Origin: Limnomonas spitsbergensis
Lineage: Eukaryota; Chlorophyta; Chlorophyceae; Chlamydomonadales
Direction of reading: 5' to 3'
Assembly: GCA_037349105.1 (NCBI GenBank)
Contig: JAYJMM010000124.1
Span: 1,026,501 to 1,090,500, forward strand
DNA length: 64,000 nucleotides
The notes beneath the pieces are model-generated. The model searched no databases, was not told where the DNA came from, and saw only the letters and a list, made by a program, of their open reading frames with translations. Of this stretch, positions 11,301-21,489 are shown in pieces. How positions within the stretch are numbered: the stretch's first letter is position 1; every line of letters starts with the position of its first letter. The position numbers and the translations under genes are program-made.

Positions 11301-12693
11301 ATCGGTGCTGTGGGCCCTGCTGGCAATCTCAATGGGAGTCTTGTTTGGTCTCTATGGCTCGCTGGTTCAGAAATACGGTGAGCCCTAAAGGCAACGCCAT
11401 GCCAGGCCTCTTTATCCTGTGCAAAACAGTGAGCCCTTAACCCTAGGCCCAACCCTAGGCCATACCCTAGGCCCAACCCTAGGCCATACCCTAGGACCAA
11501 CCCTATGCCATACCCTAGGCCCAACCCTAGGCCATACCCTGGGCCCAACCCTAGGCCATACCCTAGGCCATACCCTAGGACCAACCCTAGGCCATACCCT
11601 AGGCCCTAGGCCCAACCCTGGGCCATACCATGTCTTTATGGCGCGCTTAACACGAAACCCCTTGGGGGGTCCACACTTGTATTCACTTGTGGTCTTGACC
11701 CCTGGGCGCGTCAACACTCTTATTCACTTTCAGCTCCGAGCAATCTACCTGGTCAACACCTGGGCAAAACGAAGGGGGAGGAATCGCTCTCACATAAGCC
11801 TCCTGTAACCTCTCACCTAGGTTCTCGTAAAGTCTCAAGGCCTGAACCCTAAACCGAGGTGTACTGCAATGTTGCGACAATGTTTGTTCCGCATCCAGCT
11901 TCAAGAGGCTTTCGTCGGAAGGGTCACATTGCGTGCGACTTAGGGGTGAACACTGGTAGCTCTTAAACGATCCGCAGCCCCTGATGCTGCTTCCCCCGAC
12001 CCTGTCCCTGTAGGCTTTGGCTGGCTGATAATGATGCTGCACTACACTCTGCCGTACTACTTCGTCCTGCTCGCGCACGCGGCGCAGAGCGGCGACGGCG
12101 GTGTCCCGCGGCGGATGCTGGCCGCGGCGGCCGGCTTGCTGCCCCCGCGGCACGCCGTCCGGCTGCTCGGCGCCGACATGGGCTTGCTCGTCCACCTGCA
12201 CCGGACATGTTTAACCTTGATGGCGCTGCTCGGCCTGGCGCCGGAGGCCGCTGTCACCAACATGGCCGGCAAATATGTGTCGCGCGGCTTTGCCCGGCTG
12301 CTAGCCAAGGGCGCTGTCATGACGGCCGAGCCTTACAACCTGAGCATCGCGGTCCCAATCATCCTCCTGGACGAGCTACTTTTGTATGGCGTGGTGGCGC
12401 CCTTGGTCGGGTGCGGGCCTGCGATGCGGATTTTGGTTGGCAACTGCGTCGCTTGCCTCGCGGCGCAGGTGGCGTCGAAATGGCTATGGCCCTGGCTCAT
12501 TCAGGAGAGGTTCCGGGGCGCGGCGCCGCTGGGGAGGGCGCGGTGCACTGTTAGCGACGACGGCAGCTGCCCTATGTCCTCTGATGCTGATGCCTCGGCG
12601 GCGGGCGTCTGTGAGACTGCTGGGGATACCGAGGACTGTTGTAGCAGCGAGGAGGACGTGTTTGTGGATGTGTTGGACCACGAGGGGCCTTGA
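4400..12693 (+). CDS. SPL/SBP C-terminal-like multi-pass membrane protein (5 exons)
   Basis: Joined exons 4400-5356, 6470-6543, 7871-8177, 9187-11377 and 12014-12693 give 1402 residues with all intron phases matching (0, 2, 0, 1). Order of parts: Ser/acidic low-complexity region (1-310); HLRVSIK (313-319) then a predicted helix (VVKHRVLHAIQQRLAS, about 328-343) and ARSGCVIIEAHLID (355-368); a globular region (447-880) with an FWPTQGRLVLYIWSMADGL segment; an Ala-rich tract (about 985-1103); five hydrophobic segments near 1151-1176, 1180-1200, 1233-1252, 1286-1309 and 1314-1335; an acidic tail. The series RxSxK / LRxxIxxWL / RPGCxxLxxxL is what large land-plant SPL proteins (SPL1/7/12 type) show after their zinc finger, and those also end in membrane helices. 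That family link is an inference from memory; no SBP zinc finger is visible in the window. The frame is also open to ATG 4298. Confidence 0.65.
6470..6543 (+). CDS. SPL-like gene, exon 2 (74 nt)
   Basis: This short exon lies between the acceptor caccatag (ends 6469) and the donor TCTAG|GTAACA (6543/6544). It reads VPCASLDQVVKHRVLHAIQQ then RLAS and leaves two bases, so exon 3 must supply one. It would be missed by any ORF search. The helix it encodes sits where plant SPL proteins have LRxQIxxWLS. Intron 1 (1113 nt) contains a duplicated sequence of about 60 bp (5494-5560 and 5799-5860) and ends in a long pyrimidine-rich tract from about 6350. Confidence 0.6.
7611..7900 (+). repeat. 130-bp tandem duplication over the exon 3 acceptor
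   Basis: The block containing GAGCCCCCCAGTGGACCTC occurs at 7638 and 7768 (spacing 130), and ACCAGCTGAG occurs at 7761 and 7891 (again 130), giving about 2.2 copies. Each unit carries a pyrimidine tract and CAG, so the 3' splice site of exon 3 is duplicated. The copy at 7741 is in the same phase as exon 3 and stays open. Confidence 0.8.
7871..8177 (+). CDS. SPL-like gene, exon 3
   Basis: The acceptor cccacag ends at 7870, and G7871 completes the split Arg codon. The exon then reads CPTLHLHQLSARSGCVIIEA, a Gly/Pro-rich linker, and a Leu/Asp-rich helix (LLDLLNLDNLIGMDSLQTI). The donor CTG|GTGGGT at 8177/8178 is on a codon boundary and matches the phase of exon 4. The acceptor lies in the last, partial copy of a 130-bp tandem duplication, so related acceptors exist 130 bp upstream (7740) and, in a more degenerate copy, 260 bp upstream. 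Confidence 0.65.
9187..11377 (+). CDS. SPL-like gene, exon 4 with Ala-rich repeat and first membrane helix
   Basis: The exon starts after gtgtcgttggcag (9186) and begins VDSSEADSTGGLFYLDRDRE. It encodes 730 residues: a globular part rich in Leu/Val/Gly (447-880), a stretch VHTAADLRAWAISCDLPA followed by a helix, Ala/Pro-rich linkers, an Ala-rich tract from a CAG/GCC minisatellite, and a hydrophobic helix (LWALLAISMGVLFGLYGSLV) just before the donor AAATACG|GTGAGC at 11377/11378. Reading through that donor gives a stop four codons later, which supports splicing. Bases 9016-9186 are also open but contain the intron end. Confidence 0.7.
10800..11150 (+). repeat. CAG/GCC-rich coding minisatellite
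   Basis: About ten units of roughly 30-39 bp (GCAGATGCAACCGCCGTCGT, then CAG triplets) lie inside exon 4. The gene frame reads ADATAVVAAAAA repeats; the next plus frame would read QMQPPSSPQQQQ, and minus frames are open as well, because every unit is a multiple of three without stops. Unit length varies by whole triplets, which keeps the frame. Confidence 0.85.
11436..11632 (+). repeat. 24-bp telomere-like minisatellite in intron 4
   Basis: Tandem copies of CATACCCTAGGCCCAACC and variants (period 24, made of CCCTAGGC half-units) fill much of the 636-nt last intron of the SPL-like gene. The CCCTAGG core recalls plant/algal telomere units (CCCTAAA) but no exact telomeric run is present. Confidence 0.85.
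12014..12693 (+). CDS. SPL-like gene, exon 5 with membrane helices
   Basis: The acceptor ccctgtccctgtag ends at 12013; GC at 12014-12015 completes a Gly codon. The exon gives GFGWLIMMLHYTLPYYFVLL, then three further hydrophobic segments (LLVHLHRTCLTLMALLGLA; LSIAVPIILLDELLLYGVV; ILVGNCVACLAAQVASKW) and an acidic Cys/Ser tail ending LDHEGP. With the helix in exon 4 this makes about five membrane spans, so the protein is probably an integral membrane protein rather than a tail-anchored one. No polyadenylation TGTAA was found close downstream. Confidence 0.7.
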
Positions 12694-14335
12694 TTTGAGT
12701 TACGCAGGATCAAGAGTAGGGAGAGGCCTTGATGTGGGTTACGCACATGTCGGGTGAGGACGAGGTGGCCTGGGATCTGCCTTGCTTTTGCTCCGGAAAT
12801 CTAGATAGGGACTTATTCACATGGGAGGTTCCGGTCACACTGTGTGACCCTGCCTCACACTTTTCCAGCCACTCTGTGTGATCCTGCCTCACACTGATTG
12901 GGTCGCACAGAGTGGACCGGTAGGAAGTGGAGCGGGCGGGAGGAGGTTTTGTGGCAACAGGGAGGGAAGGATCTGGGCGGGTGTAGGTGGCAGTCTTGAA
13001 GGTGTGGAACAGGAGGGAAAGGTTAGCGGTCATGACTCTGTGGAGGTGGAGGGAGGCATGGAGGTGGGAGAGGTTCGAAGTCGTGAAGGTGTGTATTGGG
13101 AGGGGGGATCTGTACCATGTGAGTCACAGAAGGAATACCTTGCAGATATCTTGCATATATATCTTGCAGAAATATCACTTGCACTGAGAGACGGGCAGTT
13201 GCCATTTTGCCGGGATCAATGCTTGGAAATGTGCCGAGGGTCTTGTCCAGAGCGTGATATTGAGACAGGGGGGGAAATGGCGGTGGGTCGGGGTCGGGGA
13301 GGGATGAGGGCAGCGTGCGTCTCCAGCAGCGCAATGGGCCTCAGTCTGGGAGTCGTTGATTTATTTCTTCCAGGTTTCAGAGTCTTTAGTTCGGGGGTGC
13401 TTTTTCTTTTGGAGGGTTGGCGTACGCGCAGGCCGCGGTCTCTTCCCCTGGGTCTTTCTTGTTCAGTAGTTCAAGACAAAAACTCCGTCCTGTCCAAGAG
13501 GTGTTCATTGTCGTTTCAGCTTCTAAATTTCGGGGGTTTTCTTTTCTTTTGGGGGGTCGACGTACGCGAGGGCTGCGGTCTCTTTTCCAGGGTCTTTCTT
13601 GTTCAGTAGTTCAGAACAAGATGTCCGAGGTGTTATTTGTTCATACCGTGGATCTGGTCTGATCCACCGGACGTGGGGAATCTAATTATTTCGTTTTTTT
13701 CGCTGTGATGCCTTCTGTTGCCACCGTAGCCGGCTTGCTTGGCCATGCACGCATTTCTGCAGACCAAACACAATCATGCACGGGTTCTCAATCTATTTTG
13801 GATGTGTTCGCAGCATGCCCCCCCGTCTGTCATTATTTCATCAGTGCATGCTTACCAAGTTTTTGGTCCGGTACGGTCAAGCGGGGGATCTTTCTTGTTT
13901 GTACCACGGGTTGGCGCCGCCCAGCAGGCACCGCCAAACCATGTTTTTTACCACGGGTTACCGCCGCACAAACCATGGTTTGTACCATGATCTGTGCCAC
14001 GGTTGGCGCTGTCACGGGTGCCACGGGTTACCGCCGCCAAACCATGGTTGGTACTGCCCTGCCAACCAGCTCCCTGCAGTTTGCATAATTTATATTCACA
14101 TCAGAGGCTTGTTGATGCCCAGTCGCTTAATCATCCTTACATCAGTGCCCGCACCTTCATCTCAAGGGGCATGTCCGGTGGGGGATTTTGGTTTCCTCGG
14201 ATTAGTTATGTTCTGTTCTGTCGCCTTGAAACAAGGGATTTATACCCCTGACCTTCGTGTGCTTGTGTCCGCATGTTTTAGGGGACTCGGGTCCTATTTA
14301 GTTACTCCTGATCGAGGCTCGTGAACTTAAAACTT
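12694..14335. other. 3' flank of the SPL-like gene, no gene seen
   Basis: Contains a short duplication after the stop (GTTACGCA at about 12698 and 12738), a 140-bp tandem duplication at 13377-13620 (units begin near GAGTCTTTAGTTCGGGGG and share GGGTCTTTCTTGTTCAGTAG), and three copies of an ACGGGTTACCGCCGC motif near 13905, 13955 and 14020. The long plus frame 12878-13609 spans the 140-bp duplication and Gly/Arg-rich sequence and is probably not coding. Confidence 0.5.
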
Positions 14336-14490
14336 TAAAGGAGTCAATGACACCAAACCTCTGGCCCCTGCTGAAAAAGGCTCGGCCGCGTGGGTGCCAA
14401 ACTGTCCCGTTGGGAGAAAAGGAATTGAAGGGAATAGGAGTCAATGACGTTAACACCTCTGGGCCCTCCTCAAAAAGGCTCGGCTTAAAA
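14336..14490 (-). mobile_element. LINE-type 3'-end fragments, two in tandem
   Basis: Two inverted copies of the 3'-terminal sequence shared by many dispersed fragments here: GAGTCAATGAC...CCTCTGG...AAAAAGGCTCGGC, with the first also holding CAAACTGTCCCGTTGGGAG. On the minus strand this is the GGGCGCCCA...GGCCGAGCC...AGAGGTGTAACGTCATTGAC end described for the copies with zinc-knuckle coding. Confidence 0.45.
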
Positions 14491-14520
14491 GGTGCAAAAA
14501 ACGAAAAGGGGGTAAAAAAG

Positions 14521-15069
14521 TGAAGGGACATACAAAAAGATGTAAGGGACTAGGTGTACCACTTATGTTGCATGGACCAAGTGTGCAGGAGCTGCACTCC
14601 TCTCAAGTGGCTCTCATTGCGTGGGTTTATCAATTGAAGAGGGCAATTGGTGCCGCAGATCCAAGGCGAAAGAAAGCAAAATAGCTACACGCCTTGGAGG
14701 GATGAACGGCCACTGACCCCTGGGCCGAAGCAACGGGACAGACACTATCATGCTCCGTTTATTCTTACCAAACAAAGCAACTTGGGACCCTGTCGGCCGA
14801 GTCTTTTGATCGAGGTCCAATCGGCGGACCATGGATTGAGATGCAGTTGAACATAAAAACGCCTAACTCTCAACCCCGAATCAAAATGTGTTAAAACGTT
14901 ACACCTCCGTACCCTGATAAGAGGCTCAGACAATCGGGGCGATGCCTTGGTCCACTTGGACAGATATGACTCAGCCGCTAAGGAACCCGGCCTTCTGGAT
15001 GAATAAAACGTACTGAACATGGGAAGAGAGCCGTACTCATACCTGAGGCAGGGTAAAAAAACGTTACAC
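14521..15069. other. Unassigned stretch
   Basis: No gene recognised. Short fragments look protein-like on the plus strand (GPIGGPWIEMQLNIKTPNS near 14810-14870) but are broken by stops; this may be an older, decayed retrotransposon part. Confidence 0.2.
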
Positions 15070-15170
15070 ATGTGGGCCGTGTCTTCTTTTCTCCCTTCTG
15101 AACAGTTGGGCGCCCACGCGGCCGAGCTTTGGGCGGGCCCAGAGGTGTACGTTTTGACATGTGGGCCGTA
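15070..15170 (+). mobile_element. LINE-type 3' end
   Basis: CTCCCTTCTGAACAGTTGGG followed by GCGCCCACGCGGCCGAGC and GGGCCCAGAGGTGTACG. It is almost identical to 62920-62990, where the same sequence follows LINE coding remnants, so it is best read as a 5'-truncated retrotransposon 3' end. Confidence 0.5.
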
Positions 15171-15599
15171 AACTCAGCGCAACCAACAGGGGGCGCAGCC
15201 AGCAGGGAGGCATGGCTTCATATTAGCTTGGAGGCTCGGTTGCAAAACAGCGTTTCGCCGCTGGGGGTTGCCCATGTTCCTGTGGTAATGGCTTGTATGC
15301 GGTTGGTCCCACGCTCCATCGTTTTCTAGGAATTCTCTTTCCTTTCCTCCGCTTTCGAAGGCCAGGCACTGATGCAATATCCTTCCAAATCATTCATACG
15401 TTAACCACCAAGTGCGACACTTCCCAATCCCTCAACCTTTTACTTCGAGCTGACTGCCATCACCGTATGGCTGCACCAGGATCAGCAGACAGGCCTCGTT
15501 GCGGCTGCGGTGGAGCTAGCAGCCGCTCAGCAGCTCTTGCTGTCTCTTAATACAGGTCGATCGCCGGGCAGGTGCATGTACGTGCTGCCTTGCAAGCTG
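15171..15599. other. Spacer with a LINE-like coding shard
   Basis: Around 15455-15550 the plus strand reads WLHQDQQTGLVAAAVELAAA then QQLLLSL, which resembles shards at 24265-24340, 34675-34760 and 16490-16560. No gene seen otherwise. Confidence 0.25.
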
Positions 15600-16075
15600 G
15601 GACATGGGGGATTAAGCCTGGGCATGAGGGGTTGAGCGTGGGCATGAGGGATTGAGCTTGGGCATGAGGGATTGAGATGGTGCCTAATGGACTGAGCTGG
15701 GGATGGGGGGAGGTGACCTGGGGTGCATGGGGTTGAGCTGGGGCATGAGGGATTGAGCTTGGGCATGAGGGATTGAGATGGTGCCTAATGGACTGAGCTG
15801 GGGATGGGGGGGGGGTGACCTGGGGTGCATGGGGTTGGGGCGTGAGGGATCGAGCTGGGTCATGAGGGACTGAGCTGGGGCATCAGGGATTGATCTAGGG
15901 CATGAGGGATTGAGATGGTGCCTAATGGACTGAGCTGGGGATGGGGGGGGGTGACCTGGGGTGCATGGGGTTGGGGCGTGAGGGATCGAGCTGGGTCATG
16001 AGGGACTGAGCTGGGGCATCAGGGATTGATGTAGGGCATGAGGGATTGAGCTGGGGCACGAAGGACTAAGCTAAG
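15600..16075. repeat. 20-bp GAGCTGGGGCATGAG minisatellite
   Basis: Tandem, variable copies of GGATTGAGCTGGGGCATGAG, mixed with a longer block (GATGGTGCCTAATGGACTGA, then GACCTGGGGTGCATGGGG) that recurs at 15675, 15776 and 15913. The same 20-bp unit, in the opposite orientation, lies in the intron of OPR genes B, C, D and E. Confidence 0.8.
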
Positions 16076-16479
16076 GTTCACATCATGAGAGGGCGGAAGC
16101 TGCTGAGCAGCTGCCAGCACCACCACAGGTCCGACACACAGACCACATGATGGTCCTCAGACAGACACACGTGCAGTTTTTTTGAAGTTTTTACAGTCCA
16201 TCAGAGCATCACATTTGATGCATGGGACATGTGCCCGTAAACCGGTACACGCACTTCATACACTAGGACAGAAGCGAAAATCAGTGCCCCCCATGGGCAA
16301 GCAACTCAGATGGCAACTAGCGTGACTCAAAAGCATCAGGGGTTGGGAGATCAAGCAGGACATGCTTAGCCTTCAAATGATTTGGCAGGCAGTACAGGGC
16401 AATCTGCGTGTCTTGCGCAGGGAAAGAACCAAACAAATGTCCAGGGTCTAGGGGAACATAACAAAATCATGCCATCAAA

Positions 16480-17125
16480 AACACATTGCCGTCTGAGAAA
16501 CAGCTGGCCACCCGTATGGCGGCAATGGAGGAGCTGGCAGCTGCAGGGCAGCTTCTGAAATACAATCTGGTGCGGATTGGCCGCCGGACTGCTGCAAGCG
16601 TGCTTAATGAAGAATATGGGTGGGTGGGGCGAGTAGGAGAGAGATGGTGGAGGGGAGGCGAGGACAACATGGATGTAGGGCGGTGGGGAGTGCGGCATGG
16701 AAGGGCTAGAGGGATGAGGCATGTGGCCCACCTTGGTTCATTGCTATATGTTGGTTTGCACACGCTTTATGGGCAAGTTATGGGATAGCTTAGGTCTTCG
16801 CATGTGCATGTGGCCATGTGCATGTCACTCTGTTGTTTGGGGTTTTACATGTAGTGCTGCTTTGTTGAGGCCTAGTTTTGTTGCTTTTCTTTGCCTTCTT
16901 GATGAATAGGCTTGAGAGGGGCAAGGGTACTTCGGGCTGCTTTTTCCTTTTTGGGGGGGTATTTCTTTCCTTTGTGTTCTTCTCCTTCTTTCGCACTTTT
17001 TCCTCCTTTCTTTTGTCCTGCCCCCTTGTGTTGATTCCTTCTTTCCTCCCATCTCTTTTTAGTTAGGCGCCCATGCGGTCGAGCCTTTTTGAGCAGGGCC
17101 TAGAGGTGTACCGTCATTGACATGG
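16480..17125 (+). mobile_element. Degenerate LINE-type fragment with 3' end
   Basis: Starts with a short open stretch (QLATRMAAMEELAAAGQLLK then YNLVRIGRR), passes a C/T-rich region (CTTCGGGCTGC...GGGGGGGTATTTC) and ends in the common terminus (GGCGCCCATGCGGTCGAGCC, GGCCTAGAGGTGTACCGTCA). Coding is broken. Confidence 0.4.
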
Positions 17126-17469
17126 AGTGCTGCATAGGTCTTTGTCGGCACACGTTTTTTTGAAGTATCTTCAGCTCTTGCCCGATTCATTTCCTCCCTC
17201 ATGTGGATCGGGTTGTGCGCCTGCCACTCCACCAGGCCACGGTAGGCACCTGCCGCTTTCGTCCTTACTGCCGGCCACAATGCTTCACACTGTCTTTTTC
17301 ACACTTTTGCATGCATCAGATCTGCCACCCGGTGTGTGCCCACTGCGGCATGTCTTCATTCTCAACCAATTCTCAGGGGAGGCCGTGGCACTGCCTTAGG
17401 CAAGTTGCAGTCCAGCCTATGTCTGCTTCTAGCTGGGGGTCATAAGGAAGCTGCAAATACAACCGTTTC

Positions 17470-17670
17470 AACGATACATGTGGCAACACTTGCTCCGCTT
17501 CTGCACTTCGGGCTGCCTTTTGCTTTTGGGGGGGGGTATTTCTCCTTCGTGTTCTTCTCCTTCTTTCCCGCGTACCTTACGTTTCTTTACTGCCAACGGG
17601 ACTGTTGGGCGCCCACACGGCGGAGCCTTTTTGAGGAGGGCCCACATGTGTTATGCCATTGACAGTTTGA
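17470..17670 (+). mobile_element. LINE-type 3' end
   Basis: Second copy of the CTTCGGGCTGCCTTTTGC / GGGGGGGTATTTCTCCTTC tract followed by CAACGGGACTGTTGGGCGCC, CACACGGCGGAGCC and the AGGGCCCACATGTGTTATG end. Confidence 0.5.
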
Positions 17671-17789
17671 TACTGTTGCCAGTGGTGTTGGGCAAGGGAG
17701 ATGGCACACATGTGGACAGCGGGCTGCATGATTGCTTCCAGTACCCTAGCATCAAGGTGAAGCCTATGCAGACAGGTTGAACAAGCTCC

Positions 17790-18345
17790 CCCTTAAGGCG
17801 CCACGGATTTTCACCAGTTGTACCTGGGCAGGCATGGGTGGGAGGCTCTGGCTTTTGCTGAGGACGTGGTATACTTTGTTGAGGGCTAGTCTGCTGCCGT
17901 TTTCTTTGCCTCCCTGGGTATCGACTCTTTCCCTGTTTTGTCTCTCTCTTGCTTTCAGAGGCCATGATCCTTCGGTCTGCGTTTTGCATTTTCAGGAGGG
18001 ATTTTTTCTTTGCCCGTAATGGCGTAATGCTCCTCTATGTCTTTCCTCTAGCCTCTACTTCCTTTTCTTTTCCCTCCCATCCAGACAGGACGTCGGAGAG
18101 CCTCTAGGCAGAGGTGGGAGGCCCTGGCTTTCTGCAACTCGTAGTTGAACTTTTTGAAGGCATAAGGGGCTGGGGATACGTTTTGCCAGACCTTCGTGTT
18201 CTCGTTGTTTGATGGGTGAACTAGTTAGTCTTTCTTTTCTTTTGTGCCTTCTCCCTTGGTTTGACTTTCCTAGCTGACTTTTTGTTTGCCGACGTGGCCG
18301 AGCTTCATTTCAGCATGGCCCTGAGGTGTAACTTCATTAACCCAC
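17790..18345 (+). mobile_element. LINE-type 3' fragment
   Basis: Begins with the recurring coding shard GRHGWEALAFAEDVVYFVEG (about 17830-17890), which also occurs near 29130, 37030, 44490 and 63860 in related form, then C/T-rich DNA and the terminal GTGGCCGAGC...GAGGTGTAACTTCATTAAC. Confidence 0.45.
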
Positions 18346-18394
18346 ATGCCAAATGTTGGAATGAATATGAGCATGGCGTGTTTAGTGCATGTAC

Positions 18395-18465
18395 CGGTTT
18401 ACGGGCACATATCCCATGCATCAAATGTGATGCTCTGTTGGAGTGTAAAAACTCCACACAACTTT
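18395..18465 (+). repeat. Dispersed 70-bp repeat (GTTTACGGGCACA)
   Basis: GGTTTACGGGCACATATCCC followed by ATGCATCAAATGTGATGC and a GTGTAAAAACT tail. Similar copies lie at 19250-19320 (plus) and 16190-16262 (inverted). It may be the terminus of another element; nothing coding is attached. Confidence 0.6.
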
Positions 18466-18789
18466 ACTTGGCCTACATATTTGTTATTGCAATAATAACT
18501 GGGTGTCAAATAAGGCACGTGCCTCATTCTTGCAAATCAGCATGGGCTTGCATTTTCGGTTGACACACAATACAAACAAAAGCAAAATCCTTAATCATGC
18601 CGTGGTCCAAGAGTTCGATTGCCCAACTCTGCGATAACTTCAGCGAAATAAAACTCACACACCATCACACAAATAGTGTGCAACATTGTGGCATTTGTGC
18701 CTGATGTTTGGAGGATCGAACCTGCCAAAAAAACCTCGCTCTCTCAATTCATAGGACACCAGGTTCCAAATTCATACCCTACCACGTAA

Positions 18790-19065
18790 ATTACACAGGT
18801 CAATGACATAACACCTCTGGGCCCTGCACGGCCGCTTGGGCGCCCAACTGTCCCGCTGGGAGAAGAGAAAGGAAAGTAAGGGAAGAGGGAAAATGAAAAG
18901 AAGGAGACAAACACAAGTGAGAAAGACATACCCCCCCAAAAGGAAAAGGCAGCCCGAAGTATCCTTGCCCCTCCCAAGCTTTTCACAAGAAAGCAAGAGA
19001 GAGACAAAAAAGGGGGGAGGAAAATCTATTTCCCAAGAAGGCAAAGAAAAGCAACAAACTAGGAT
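18790..19065 (-). mobile_element. LINE-type 3' end, inverted
   Basis: Reverse-strand copy: TCAATGACATAACACCTCTG, GGCCCTGCACGGCCGC, TTGGGCGCCCAACTGTCCCG then purine-rich sequence with CCCCCCAAAAGGAAAAGGCA. It is the mirror of the copies at 16910-17125 and 17470-17670. Confidence 0.5.
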
Positions 19066-19411
19066 GTAGGTATGGCTCCACATTGGATCGGGTTGCTGGG
19101 TTTCATGCTCCTATCCCCTCACTCACATAGGAAATGGACAAGGCTAAACCATGGTCCTAGATAGCTGTGCATGGTGGCCATAATAGGTTGCCATAATTGA
19201 GCTTGCTTAAATCTCCTATCCTACCAGCCCCACACAACTGAAGAGTTCAGTAGCAGTTTACGGGCACAAGTCTCATGCAACAAATGTGATGCCCCGCTGG
19301 ACTGTAAAACTTCACAAAACTTCACAGTAGGGCCCAACAAGTGTGCAACTTGGTAAATGCGATCACGAACACATCACGAACCTAAGGCAGAGCATCAACG
19401 TTTCATATTCA

Positions 19412-20877
19412 TCAACCAAGGATGAAGTCTGGATGACCTAGCTTCACCAAAGCCTTGGACACCATAGATCTGTCTAAGGCATTGAAGCTGGGCCATTTTG
19501 CTTTAGCCACACGGACGAAAGCTTTTGTGAAGACTGCATTGGTATGCCCCAGCCTCTGCATGGCCCAGATAATGTTGGCCAACTCTTTCGGGTCGAAATC
19601 AGGAAGTTTGATTTTTGCCACTCGGAGGAGGGCATCCGTGAAGACTGCATTGGCGTGCCCCAGCCTCGCCAAAGCCCAAAGAGTGTTGGCCAGGTTTTGC
19701 GGGGTGAAGTCGGGTAGCTTGGGCTTTGCCTCGAGGAGGAGAGCACCCGTGAAGGCAACATCAAAGTGCCTCAATGTTGCCATGGCCCAAAGGGTGTTGG
19801 CGAAATCTTGCGCATTGAAGTCCATAGTAATTGACCTAGCTCGCTGAACTAAATCTGATAGCAGCAGCTCACCTCTGAAGTTAAGCTTTGCAAGAGCGTA
19901 CATGCAGTTGGAGACTTCACGGGAACCCAAGTCTCCAACCCGCTCATGGACTAGCTCAGCTAGGCTTGCTACAGTTTCCTCCTCTCTCCCACCTGGCCAG
20001 ACTGGGCCACGGATAATCCTGTGAGCCTGCATCATAGCAGCTGATGCATGAATGGCATCAAAGCTGGACTTGAACTCCCTAACCAGAGAATCCAGCTCAT
20101 CCAAGTCTTCACACTTCTTGATAATGAAAGCAAGTTTTCTGGCAGTGACGCTCCCCTTGCCATCACCTCCAGTGCGACGCGGAAGTTTTGTAGGGCCGCT
20201 CCCACAACGCCTCAGACCAATGATGCCCTGCGCTCCAATATGGGGACACAATGGGTGATGAGACAGTAAGCTGAATGCATGGCGTATACTTCCGAATCTA
20301 TCAGTAGACATGTTTGGCCCGTACTAAGGGGAAACAACCGAGTCCCTCCCCAATGCATGGCGACATGCCGACATGCCAAAAGCTTGACATGGCCCACGTT
20401 GGCAGTGTGTTTGCAATTTGCAAGCCTGGCTAGCATCAGTCCTACATCAGTCTTATACCAGTCCTGCCCGTATAAAACTGACCATGTGCCTTCCCCACAT
20501 ATCAGGAGCAACAGCGGTGAGACGACTGAAGGTAAGCCGCTACCCAAGGACGGAGCACTCACGAAGAGGGCGTGCTGATCTGCTGATGCTCTGAAGGCGA
20601 GCGTTGACACCGATGACATGCCAAACGTCGAGTCGCTCCATGATCCTTGAATTCTAGGGAGCGTAGGAGGCCTATTTGAGAGGGTGAAGGGGTCGAAGCG
20701 TGTCCAGGGATGATAGGGGTGATGTGGTGACGGCTGCGATTCTCGCTGTTTCTCCGGTTCGAACAGCCTGGCCTTTGCGGAGAAGGCTACTGGCTGATTG
20801 CGTGGGCACTGCACCAACGACTGTAAGCGTCCCACATGATGAGACGAAGCCCTGCCGATGATCGACACCATGGACAT
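19412..20877 (-). CDS. OPR-like repeat protein A (2 exons)
   Basis: Exons 20563-20877 and 19412-20323 join in phase 0 (donor CTCTTC|GTGAGT, acceptor gtttccccttag) to give 408 residues. Exon 1 is Ser/Arg/His-rich with few acids until late, as in organelle transit peptides, and ends STLAFRASADQHALF, homologous to the exon 1 ends of genes B-E. Exon 2 has the ELxxLV..F.S.FDAIHASAA segment seen before many algal OPR/RAP repeats, one degenerate repeat (SNCMYALAKLNF), three 37-residue OPR-like repeats (LANTLWALARLGHANAVF type) and a half repeat (FNALDRSMVSKALVKLGH). It is the shortest and most diverged paralog; the ATG used by B-E (MASHLG) is lost and an upstream ATG takes its place. Such proteins bind organelle RNA; that role, and the target, are inferred. 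No RAP domain is seen. Confidence 0.75.
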
Positions 20878-21489
20878 TCAAATTGAAAGAAGTGACGAGG
20901 TGATTCCTAATATACCGTAAGCAATCGCAATACAACTAACGATATGATGCAGGACACCGTGCGCATGCGCCACTGAGGCACTGAGCCCTCGACTGCTGCT
21001 GCACTTTTGCCAACTTCAGATCTACTTTGCCGTTTTCGTCATGGCCTGGTCAAAGTGTGGAGAGGTGCTACAGGGTCGCAGGAAGGCGCCACCACAATAC
21101 ATTTCACAGACGCGTACTTCTTATCCAGGCCGTCAAATTCGAATTCTCGCCTCATCACACCCCTCTACCCTTGAGTGCTGTGGCTAGCTCCCGGTATACG
21201 ACCAGGGATGAACATGCCGGGCGGCCCAGCATGTTCATCCAGCAGGCGCAGACTGGGCCTGCTGAATGCCATTGAGCCAGGTCTGCATGCGCCGCATTGA
21301 CATTCTCAATGCATTTGATGGCACCACCCGCTGATGCCTAGAACAGAGTGGTGGACTGGGCGGCAGTTGTGCCAAGAAGCGGGTGCAGGTTCGTATGGTG
21401 GCCTATATCGCACCATGGTGACCTGCCATGAGATTTGGAGGGTGGAGGGTGCAGCGGGCCTCAACGTCAGAATGGCTTCAATCGTGATA
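20878..21489. other. Upstream flank of OPR gene A
   Basis: No gene seen. On the minus strand GGTATATTAGG (about 20908-20918) lies some 35 bp before the ATG at 20877 and could be the core promoter. Confidence 0.3.

Noticed and set aside
11273..11808. Gly/Leu and Thr/Leu/Gly repeat frames on both strands
   Set aside because: They follow the 24-bp minisatellite in the last intron of the SPL-like gene.
12878..13609. 243-codon plus-strand frame after the SPL-like gene
   Set aside because: Begins in simple Gly/Arg-rich sequence and ends inside a 140-bp duplication; no coding pattern and probably 3' flank.
18640..18760. Possible tRNA on the minus strand (GGTTCGATCC-like T loop)
   Set aside because: The T-arm stem does not pair and no D-arm, anticodon stem or acceptor stem can be built around it.
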